From an archaeon (GTDB lineage Archaea; EX4484-52; B79-G9): a DNA stretch of 5,807 nt. Below, piece by piece: positions 1 through 4,765 of this stretch. The first letter of the stretch is position 1, and each line of letters opens with the position of its first letter. The DNA lies in assembly GCA_030630425.1 (NCBI GenBank), contig DAOVNB010000048.1, positions 1 to 5,807 of the forward strand, given 5' to 3'. A model generated the notes under the pieces. That model was not told the DNA's origin. It saw nothing but the letters and a program-made list of their open reading frames with translations, and did no database searches. Position numbers and translations under genes: made by a program.

Positions 1-1331
1 GTCTGCTCCCCATAAGTATACATTTCATAAACAAGTTCGCCGGTCTCAAAATCAAGAACATCAACAACCGGCCGTGCAAGGTCCTGTTCTGTCATCCCGC
101 TTGGAACACGAACAGTAAGCTTTAGAGTATACACTGTTTTGATTTGACCGTCTTTTATGTATATTATTGTGTCTATAACCTGAGGTATCATGCCAAGTTC
201 AATTCGCCCGATAAACCTGTGAACCGCATCAATCGCCTCTGTTGCATGCACAACACCAATCATGCCAACTCCTGCAAGGCGCATGTCGGAAAACAGGCGA
301 AAGTCCTTTGTTTTTCTTACCTCGTCATATATTGTAAAATCCGGACGGACCAGCAAAAGAAGGTCCGCAGTCTTATCCATATCCCCTGAAAGAGCGCCGT
401 ATTGTGTTATTTCAGGACCCACCTGCAAATCCCGCGGCTGCTCCATGGTCTTTACAATTTTTCCCTGATTTTTATAGGCCTCAGCCAACGCCTGCGCCAA
501 TGTTGATTTCCCGTGACCTGGAGGACCCGCAAGAATAACGCCTTCTGCCCTGGTTTCAAGCCTTTGCTTTAATTTATCAGACATAGTATAGCTTTCAAGA
601 TCTGTTTTCATTGTAGGCCGGACAGCAGTTAACTCCATTTTTTCTGAAAACGGCGGCCTTGTTATGGCAATACGATAAGTCTTATACTGCACAACTGTAG
701 CACCTCGAAATCCCATCTCCAAAAAGGCATCATCAGATACCCGTACAATTTCCATGACTTCGTGGGCAAGCTCTTCTAAGTATTCATTTGTAACAAGTTC
801 TTTGCCTATTTCTTTTAAGCTGAATTTTCCAGGGGTCCCTCTTTTTGCTTTTGGTGTGCATCCTTCTTTCAGGTGCACAGACATTGTATTTTTTGTAAAG
901 TATTTCTCAAGCTTAAGTTTTGTTATATCCTCTTTTTTGAAATAGACAACACCAAGACCGACTGCTTCTGCTGATTTTGCCTGCACGATATCTGCGGTAA
1001 TAAGTGTTGCTGAATGCTCTTTTGCAATGTCTTTTATTAGTGAGTCTATTCGTCCTGATTTTGCAAGCCGTATCTCTTCAATTGTCGGCTTTCTGCCGAA
1101 TTCAGATGTTTTTATTTTTTTCTTTGTGCATAAATCCCGTATCTTTTTAAGTTCTTCTAAGCCTTCAAAACCAATTTCCTTACCGCTATTTGCTTGATTT
1201 TCAAGTTCGGATATTACAAACTCAGGAATTATTAATTCACCGGTTAATTTTCCAGCATTTATTAGTTCCGTCACATTGCCATTAATGATTGCCGAAGTAT
1301 CCGGAACATAAATTTTTGATTTTTTTGCCAT
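1..1331 (-). CDS. pina: PINc/VapC-type PIN-domain ATPase, PINA family (3' end cut by the window)
   Basis: The reading frame is intact from an ATG at 1331 to the window edge (443 whole codons, no stop). Residues 1-130 form a PIN domain with the usual acidic set: D11 (VPDTSAIING), E42, D96 and D114 (LITAD). A linker leads to a PilT/VirB11-like ATPase with Walker A GPPGHGKST at 269-277, a Walker B-like RPDFTIYDEVR with D336/E337, and a His-box HAT at H362. In the archaeal PINA family a KH domain follows; here it would lie beyond the left edge. The family member from Sulfolobus islandicus is a Holliday-junction branch-migration ATPase that interacts with the helicase Hjm, so a cytoplasmic role in recombination or fork repair is inferred. 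The start is supported by AAAGGTAAT just upstream. The gene is divergent from the nuclease-fold candidate at 1470. The family call is firm; the exact activity is inferred. Confidence 0.93.
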   Translation of the reverse strand, partial: MAKKSKIYVPDTSAIINGNVTELINAGKLTGELIIPEFVISELENQANSGKEIGFEGLEELKKIRDLCTKKKIKTSEFGRKPTIEEIRLAKSGRIDSLIKDIAKEHSATLITADIVQAKSAEAVGLGVVYFKKEDITKLKLEKYFTKNTMSVHLKEGCTPKAKRGTPGKFSLKEIGKELVTNEYLEELAHEVMEIVRVSDDAFLEMGFRGATVVQYKTYRIAITRPPFSEKMELTAVRPTMKTDLESYTMSDKLKQRLETRAEGVILAGPPGHGKSTLAQALAEAYKNQGKIVKTMEQPRDLQVGPEITQYGALSGDMDKTADLLLLVRPDFTIYDEVRKTKDFRLFSDMRLAGVGMIGVVHATEAIDAVHRFIGRIELGMIPQVIDTIIYIKDGQIKTVYTLKLTVRVPSGMTEQDLARPVVDVLDFETGELVYEMYTYGEQ

Positions 1332-1335
1332 TTCA

Positions 1336-1343
1336 ATTACCTT
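1336..1343 (-). promoter_or_regulatory. Ribosome-binding site of the PINA-like gene
   Basis: On the minus strand AAGGTAAT lies 4-12 bases before the ATG at 1331. It contains AGGT, part of the archaeal anti-SD complement (GGAGGTGATC). It supports the chosen start. Confidence 0.55.
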
Positions 1344-1376
1344 TATACTCGTATTAGTTATTTTTAGAAACTTAAA

Positions 1377-1390
1377 AAACTATATAAAAG
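1377..1390. promoter_or_regulatory. TATA-like box in the divergent region, possibly used in both directions
   Basis: The plus strand reads AAACTATATAAAAG; its complement reads CTTTTATATAG, so a TATA-like core is present on both strands. For the minus gene a transcript starting about 25 bases on would begin near 1359 and give a leader of about 28 bases. For the plus gene the leader would be about 60 bases. The 12 bases AAACTATATAAA recur exactly at 4419-4430 upstream of another gene, which supports promoter identity. Confidence 0.55.
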
Positions 1391-1407
1391 CAACAACTGC
1401 TCAATAA

Positions 1408-1417
1408 CTATTTAAGC
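1408..1417 (+). promoter_or_regulatory. Alternative TATA-like box for the gene at 1470
   Basis: CTATTTAAGC resembles an archaeal TATA box and would place transcription start near 1438, leaving a leader of about 30 bases that includes the GGTGGG ribosome site. It competes with the box at 1377-1390 as the plus-strand promoter; sequence alone cannot decide. Confidence 0.4.
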
Positions 1418-1432
1418 ATTTCGAATAAATGC
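1416..1432. repeat. Small inverted repeat between promoter and gene at 1470
   Basis: GCATTT and AAATGC flank a 5-base spacer (CGAAT), giving a 6-bp dyad. It starts inside the last bases of the TATA-like box at 1408-1417 and covers the expected initiation zone. It could be an operator or a 5' hairpin, but a dyad this short in AT-rich DNA can be chance. Confidence 0.3.
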
Positions 1433-1460
1433 ATTATCATTAAGAAGTAACATTAGTCAT

Positions 1461-1466
1461 GGTGGG
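1461..1466 (+). promoter_or_regulatory. Ribosome-binding site that decides a TTG start
   Basis: GGTGGG ends three bases before the TTG at 1470. The nearby ATG at 1459 is in another frame and meets a stop after four codons. The first in-frame ATG is codon 17 (1518), with no comparable ribosome site. This favours the TTG. Confidence 0.55.
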
Positions 1467-1469
1467 TTC

Positions 1470-2363
1470 TTGATTAAATTAAAAGACATTGCAGTTGATT
1501 ATAGTATTCTTCCAACCATGTATGAAACAAAGGATATTAGCAGTGCTCTTCTTAAATTATGCGAAGTAGATTCAGACAAGTTTTATCGTATGTACAACTC
1601 AGCAGCATCAAAATTCGGCGGCAAGGCAGAGATTCTGGTACCATCTATTCTTGAAACATTATGTGATAATCCAGGAAAGTATTATGAAGCGTCAAATCTG
1701 CTTTTTGAAATAAAAGTCGCAATAGATATGACCAATTGGCTATACAAAGAACAAAACATAAAAACCAATCCTGCCGCCACATGTACAGGGTATATTGTTT
1801 CAGTAAAAAACGAAACAGGAAACTCGCAAAAAAGAAATACAGGGAAGTCAAAAACAAGAAATGGGACCGACATAGATGTCTGCTTTCGCAATATCTGCGC
1901 CGAAGTATGTGGAACCATAAAAAATGTCATGGGCGAACAAAGCCTTCTGACCGATAAGCTACGATTGTCTAAATGGGACATATTTGAAAATCCGGATAAT
2001 GTAGTCAAAAGCCAGCAAGGAAAAATTAAAGACATAGAGAGCACTTATCTGGTTGTGCCAAGGCAGGTATCTTTCAATCCCTATAACTTAAGGGATTTGG
2101 ATGATTTTTACACCGCCGAAAGGGCAGTCACGCGTTTAAAAGAGATAAAAAACGGATTAAAAGAAAAAAATATTTCATTTGGCATATTAAAAGCACAGCA
2201 TGTATGGAATGGTAAAAAGCCAATGCATTCAGGACTGGACATAACTCCTGAAAATCTTTCAAATTTCATTAAGGAAAAAAGGAAAAAAAGGTCAGGAATG
2301 CGACTAACAGATGCGATAACCTTTCTTGGCGGCAACCCTAAAGAGGTTTTACAGCTTAGTTAG
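1470..2363 (+). CDS. Unrecognised 297-residue protein with a PD-(D/E)XK nuclease-like core (Cys in place of catalytic Lys)
   Basis: I cannot name this protein. Its middle matches the order of a PD-(D/E)XK nuclease core: a helix with E80 (NLLFEIKVAIDMTNWLY), a beta/loop segment, then GTDIDV with D134/D136, then a strand AEVC with E145. The canonical E-x-K lysine is Cys147; K151 or K168 could substitute, as relocated lysines are known in this superfamily. Four cysteines (105, 138, 143, 147) cluster around the core. Residues 113-131 are a Lys/Arg/Asn-rich loop and 268-274 a basic patch, which would suit nucleic-acid binding. No signal peptide or membrane segment is visible. No methyltransferase is adjacent, which argues against a simple restriction-modification pair. 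It uses a TTG start behind GGTGGG, has its own upstream region shared with the PINA-like gene, and converges on hisS 24 bases downstream. The CDS itself is well supported; the fold is inference from motif spacing. Confidence 0.85.
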   Translation: MIKLKDIAVDYSILPTMYETKDISSALLKLCEVDSDKFYRMYNSAASKFGGKAEILVPSILETLCDNPGKYYEASNLLFEIKVAIDMTNWLYKEQNIKTNPAATCTGYIVSVKNETGNSQKRNTGKSKTRNGTDIDVCFRNICAEVCGTIKNVMGEQSLLTDKLRLSKWDIFENPDNVVKSQQGKIKDIESTYLVVPRQVSFNPYNLRDLDDFYTAERAVTRLKEIKNGLKEKNISFGILKAQHVWNGKKPMHSGLDITPENLSNFIKEKRKKRSGMRLTDAITFLGGNPKEVLQLS

Positions 2364-2387
2364 TAATGCATATGGCTCTTGAAATAC

Positions 2388-3686
2388 TTATGCAATGATA
2401 TTTGCGATAGAAACCTTCTGTTCTTTTCCTGTCTGCATATCCTTCAATGTGACTTTGCCTTCGGCAAAGTCCTTGGGACCTACAATAACAAGATTCTTCG
2501 CTCCGCGCTTATTCGCATATTTCATTTGGTTTGAAAAATTACGCCCCATAAGGTCAATCTCACATGAAAATCCTTTGTTTCTTAACCCTTGAGCAATCTT
2601 TATTGCCTCTTTTTGAAATTCAACGGACACAACCGCAACAAAATAATCAATTGTTATATCTAAATTTGTCGTCTCCTTTAAAATGTCAAGAATCCGCTCA
2701 ATACCTATTGATATCCCGACAGCAGGCGTGTCAGTTCCGGTAATCTTGCCCAGTGAATCATCATACCGCCCACCGGAACACACACTTCCAATAGATTTTT
2801 TTTTGGTAACAAATGTTTCAAACACAATTCCTGTGTAGTATGCAAGCCCGCGAACAATAGATGCATCAAACTCACATGCATTTAAAACACCAAATGATTC
2901 AAGGTAGTCTGTAAGAGATTCAAGTTCCAAAAGACCATCCTCTATTTTTTTGTTTGAAGGAAAATCCTTCTTTTTTTGTGCAGTGCGTATTTTTTTTAAT
3001 TCGCATTTAAGCTTGCCTTTTCGCGCAATTGCATTTAAAATCTCATTGGCCTGCACTTTTTCAATATCGTATTGCCTGAATTCTTTGTAAATTTCTGTCC
3101 GGGACAGCTTTGCAATTTTGTCTATTGTCCTCATAGCGCCTTCAAGCTGATTTTTTTTCGTTATTCCAAGATAATTAAGAACGCCTTCAACAAGCTTGCG
3201 ATTGTTTATGGTGACTGTGAACAATCCTACTTGTATCGCATCAAGAGCATCAATGGCAGCTGATATCACTTCAGCATCCGAAAGCATCGATTTTGAGCCG
3301 ATTATATCAATATCAAACTGAAAGAACTCCCGATACCGTCCTTGCTTGTATTCTTCATAACGCCAGACCCTGCCATACTGGTATCTTTTAAATGGCATCG
3401 AAATATTCGGGTTCATTGACAAATATCTCACCATACCAACAGTAAGCTCATATCTTAAACCTATTTTTCTTCCTGCAAAATCAAGAAAATTGTATGTCTG
3501 TTTTTCTATTTCCGCCCCACCACCCGCTTTTCCTGCAAGTGTTTCCCACTTCTCAATAGCAGGTGTTTCTAAGGGCACAAAACCGCGCTTTTCATAAACA
3601 GACTTTATTGTAGACACTGTCTTTTCGCGAAGAACCATGTCTTTCGGCTCATAATCCCTTGTTCCTTTAATTCTTGAGAGTTTCAT
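2388..3686 (-). CDS. hisS: Histidyl-tRNA synthetase
   Basis: This cytoplasmic class II aminoacyl-tRNA synthetase charges tRNA-His with histidine using ATP. The 432-residue length is normal for the family. Visible elements are motif 1 around residues 32-42 (EKRGFVPLETP), LRYELT at 77-82, motif 2 RVWRYE...GRYREFFQFD at 106-125, the histidine-binding RGLAYYTGIVFE at 279-290, GGRYDD at 305-310, and motif 3 GISIGIERI at 324-332 with class II R331. The region from about 345 to the end is the alpha/beta anticodon-binding domain (VIVGPKDFAEGKV at 400-412). The wording of the 77-125 block resembles archaeal/eukaryotic HisRS, where LRYDLT is usual; here the Asp is Glu. An inserted lysine-rich helical stretch occupies about 175-260. 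The ATG at 3686 begins MKLSRIKGTRDY, where family members start. It is transcribed away from the alkyltransferase gene. Confidence 0.97.
   Translation of the reverse strand: MKLSRIKGTRDYEPKDMVLREKTVSTIKSVYEKRGFVPLETPAIEKWETLAGKAGGGAEIEKQTYNFLDFAGRKIGLRYELTVGMVRYLSMNPNISMPFKRYQYGRVWRYEEYKQGRYREFFQFDIDIIGSKSMLSDAEVISAAIDALDAIQVGLFTVTINNRKLVEGVLNYLGITKKNQLEGAMRTIDKIAKLSRTEIYKEFRQYDIEKVQANEILNAIARKGKLKCELKKIRTAQKKKDFPSNKKIEDGLLELESLTDYLESFGVLNACEFDASIVRGLAYYTGIVFETFVTKKKSIGSVCSGGRYDDSLGKITGTDTPAVGISIGIERILDILKETTNLDITIDYFVAVVSVEFQKEAIKIAQGLRNKGFSCEIDLMGRNFSNQMKYANKRGAKNLVIVGPKDFAEGKVTLKDMQTGKEQKVSIANIIA
2451..2471. repeat. Perfect 9-bp inverted repeat within hisS
   Basis: GACTTTGCC and GGCAAAGTC flank a 3-base loop and lie over hisS codons 406-412 (DFAEGKV). 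On the hisS mRNA the loop is GAA. No T-tract follows on either strand, so it does not look like an intrinsic terminator. It may simply follow from the codons used. Confidence 0.6.
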
Positions 3687-3718
3687 AAAACCACGATTAT
3701 GATTTTATTGCGCCATGC

Positions 3719-3730
3719 TTAAATAAATAT
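3719..3730. promoter_or_regulatory. Shared TATA-like box between hisS and the alkyltransferase gene
   Basis: TTAAATAAATAT (ATATTTATTTAA on the minus strand) is the only strong AT box in the 61-base divergent gap. Its centre is about 24 bases before the alkyltransferase ATG at 3748, fitting a leaderless or nearly leaderless transcript. It is about 38 bases before the hisS ATG at 3686, fitting a leader of about a dozen bases. Neither start has a strong ribosome-binding site, which agrees with short leaders. Confidence 0.5.
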
Positions 3731-3747
3731 TATCTTTAAAAGGAATT

Positions 3748-4065
3748 ATGAGTGATTTCAAATCAACGATACTATCTTTTGTAACCCGGATCCCGAAAGG
3801 CAAGGTCACAACATATAAAGAATTAGCAATAGCGGCAGGAAGCCCAAATGCATCAAGGGCAGTTGGAAATGCGCTAAACAAAAACCCTAATCCCATCAAA
3901 ATTCCCTGCCATCGTGTTGTAAAATGCACAGGAGATATCGGCGATTATGTTTTTGGGAAGAAACAAAAAGAAATTCTGCTAAAAAAAGAAGGTATCGCCA
4001 TAAAAAAGGGCAAAATAGTGAACTTCAGACACCTAAACTATAAATACCGTAAGCAACAAATATAA
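3748..4065 (+). CDS. ogt: Minimal O6-alkylguanine-DNA alkyltransferase (MGMT/Ogt family)
   Basis: The family repairs O6-methylguanine by one-step transfer of the alkyl group to a protein cysteine. The 105 residues comprise only the C-terminal DNA-binding/active-site domain. Visible are IPKGKVTTYKELA (15-27) with Y23, the helix-turn-helix SRAVGNAL with arginine finger R37, N46 of NKNP, the active-site PCHRVV with C54, and the GDIGDYVFG loop at 62-70 followed by KEILLKKEG. Because C54 is present, it is not an alkyltransferase-like (ATL) protein, in which this position is usually Trp. The N-terminal ribonuclease-H-like domain of full-length Ada/Ogt/MGMT is absent, and the short upstream gap leaves no room for it. 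The ATG at 3748 is preceded by AAAGGA at low complementarity. Active alkyltransferase is likely from conserved residues; activity of the single-domain form is inferred. Confidence 0.92.
   Translation: MSDFKSTILSFVTRIPKGKVTTYKELAIAAGSPNASRAVGNALNKNPNPIKIPCHRVVKCTGDIGDYVFGKKQKEILLKKEGIAIKKGKIVNFRHLNYKYRKQQI
4039..4046 (+). promoter_or_regulatory. TATA-like box for the small membrane protein gene
   Basis: TATAAATA lies inside the last codons of the alkyltransferase gene. Transcription would start near 4068, giving a leader of about 35 bases that contains the strong ribosome site. Readthrough from the alkyltransferase gene, 39 bases upstream, is also possible. Confidence 0.4.
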
Positions 4066-4092
4066 GATATGCGCCTAATTGCGCTTTCAAAA

Positions 4093-4098
4093 GGAGGT
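4093..4098 (+). promoter_or_regulatory. Strong Shine-Dalgarno site
   Basis: GGAGGT within AAAAGGAGGTTAA sits six bases before the ATG at 4105. It is the best match to the anti-SD sequence in the window, suggesting efficient translation of the membrane protein. Confidence 0.75.
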
Positions 4099-4104
4099 TA
4101 AACT

Positions 4105-4371
4105 ATGACACAAAGAGAAATAACCAAAGTGGATATAGTCTCAACAGCAAAGGTTTTTGCAGCCATGTACGGTACAATTGGTTTTGTTGCAGGATTATTC
4201 ATAGCATTGCTTGGAGCAGGAACACCAATACTAAGCGGTATAGGATTTTTAGCCGTCATTCTGCTTCCAATAGTATATGGATTTATGGGTCTTATATCTG
4301 GAATAATAATGGCAATTCTATATAACTTTGTCGTAAAATACACAGACGGCATCAAAGTAGAGGTTAATTAA
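4105..4371 (+). CDS. Small membrane protein of unknown function with a duplicated glycine-rich helix motif
   Basis: The 88-residue protein has a polar N-terminus (1-12), a hydrophobic segment at about 17-38, a short Gly/Thr/Pro loop (39-46), and a long hydrophobic stretch at about 46-77 broken by P55. It therefore has two, perhaps three, membrane helices. The two helices share the pattern YGxxGxx[AS]GxxxA[LI]L: Y22-L36 (YGTIGFVAGLFIALL) and Y58-L72 (YGFMGLISGIIMAIL). Such glycine spacing favours tight helix packing. The layout recalls small archaeal two-helix proteins of the DUF3566-like kind, but I cannot confirm the family. There is no signal peptidase site and no catalytic motif. The ATG follows a strong GGAGGT site, and the stop codon lies inside the terminator palindrome, so it is probably the last or only gene on its transcript. 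Confidence 0.85.
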   Translation: MTQREITKVDIVSTAKVFAAMYGTIGFVAGLFIALLGAGTPILSGIGFLAVILLPIVYGFMGLISGIIMAILYNFVVKYTDGIKVEVN

Positions 4372-4394
4372 TTAACCTCTTTTTTTCTTTTTTT
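4359..4394 (+). terminator. Palindrome plus T-tract terminator
   Basis: A perfect 22-base palindrome (half-site AGAGGTTAATT, 4359-4380) includes the TAA stop of the membrane protein gene. It is followed by TTTTTTCTTTTTTT (4381-4394). T-rich tracts are the main intrinsic termination signal in archaea; the dyad would add a hairpin in bacterial style. It cleanly separates the membrane protein gene from the TATA box at 4422. Confidence 0.75.
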
Positions 4395-4421
4395 AATTAT
4401 TCTAAACAAAACCACAACAAA

Positions 4422-4430
4422 CTATATAAA
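4422..4430 (+). promoter_or_regulatory. TATA box of the two-gene unit 4478-5290
   Basis: CTATATAAA, inside AAACTATATAAA shared exactly with 1377-1388, lies just after the terminator. It would start transcription near 4452, giving a leader of about 25 bases with a clear ribosome site. Confidence 0.6.
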
Positions 4431-4467
4431 CAAAACAAAAGCAAATAGTTATAGAGAAACATAATTT

Positions 4468-4474
4468 AGGTGAT
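4468..4474 (+). promoter_or_regulatory. Shine-Dalgarno site AGGTGAT
   Basis: AGGTGAT matches the archaeal 16S anti-SD complement exactly over seven bases and ends three bases before the ATG at 4478. It fixes that start. Confidence 0.75.
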
Positions 4475-4477
4475 TAA

Positions 4478-4759
4478 ATGGCAGAATATACTATTACAGT
4501 AACAGCACCGGAAAAGGTCGACCTTTCAATTGTAAGCGCAGACGGACAGCAATTGATACTCCCAAAAGGAAGCCCGGTTCAGGTAACTTTTGATTATGAG
4601 AAAGACACACTCATCTTCGAAGGCACAACAATAAAGCAGATTGCAACTTTAAGGACAATCTCTGATGTCTTCTGGATGCAGTTGGCATTAACCTCAAAAG
4701 GCTTTGAGATAACACCTAATGAGCCTCTTGAAATCCTAAAAAAACTTAAGCTAAAATAG
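4478..4759 (+). CDS. Unrecognised small beta-rich protein, first gene of a two-gene unit
   Basis: I do not recognise this 93-residue protein. Its first half alternates polar and hydrophobic residues in strand-like runs (YTITVTA 4-10, VDLSIVS 14-20, QQLILP 24-29, VQVTFDY 34-40, TLIFEG 44-49). A probable helix follows at about 52-71 (ISDVFWMQLALT), then a GFEITP strand and a lysine-rich amphipathic tail, LEILKKLKLK. It has no cysteine, signal peptide or membrane segment, so a soluble cytoplasmic protein is expected. It has its own TATA box and AGGTGAT site. Its stop is six bases before the ATG of the zinc-ribbon/Hsp20-like gene, implying co-transcription and perhaps a partner role. Gene reality is well supported; function is unknown. 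Confidence 0.82.
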   Translation: MAEYTITVTAPEKVDLSIVSADGQQLILPKGSPVQVTFDYEKDTLIFEGTTIKQIATLRTISDVFWMQLALTSKGFEITPNEPLEILKKLKLK

Positions 4760-4765
4760 ATTGAT

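Noticed and set aside
144..468. Two short plus-strand frames within the first 470 bases
   Set aside because: They lie opposite the intact PINA-like ATPase domain, including its Walker B and His-box, and carry no recognisable features.
1..1331. VapBC toxin-antitoxin reading of the PIN domain
   Set aside because: The PIN domain is fused to a PilT-like ATPase with Walker motifs and there is no small antitoxin gene upstream, so the PINA family fits better than a VapC toxin.
1682..2044. Minus-strand 120-codon open frame across the nuclease-like gene
   Set aside because: It is a shadow of the plus-strand gene, with low-complexity Phe/Ser-rich content and no ribosome site or family resemblance.
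2076..2097. AATCCCT/AGGGATT inverted repeat inside the nuclease-like gene
   Set aside because: A 7-bp stem with an 8-base loop inside coding sequence is near chance level and has no T-tract or second copy.
1470..2363. Restriction-modification system
   Set aside because: The nuclease-like protein has no adjacent DNA methyltransferase within the window; both neighbours are unrelated genes on the other strand.
4098..4355. Minus-strand 85-codon open frame opposite the small membrane protein
   Set aside because: The plus-strand frame has a strong Shine-Dalgarno site, membrane helices and a terminator; the opposite frame has none of these.
4513..4526. 14-base perfect palindrome AAAGGTCGACCTTT near the start of the 93-residue gene
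   Set aside because: A 14-base palindrome is expected by chance about once in every few windows of this size, and it sits in ordinary codons with no promoter role visible.
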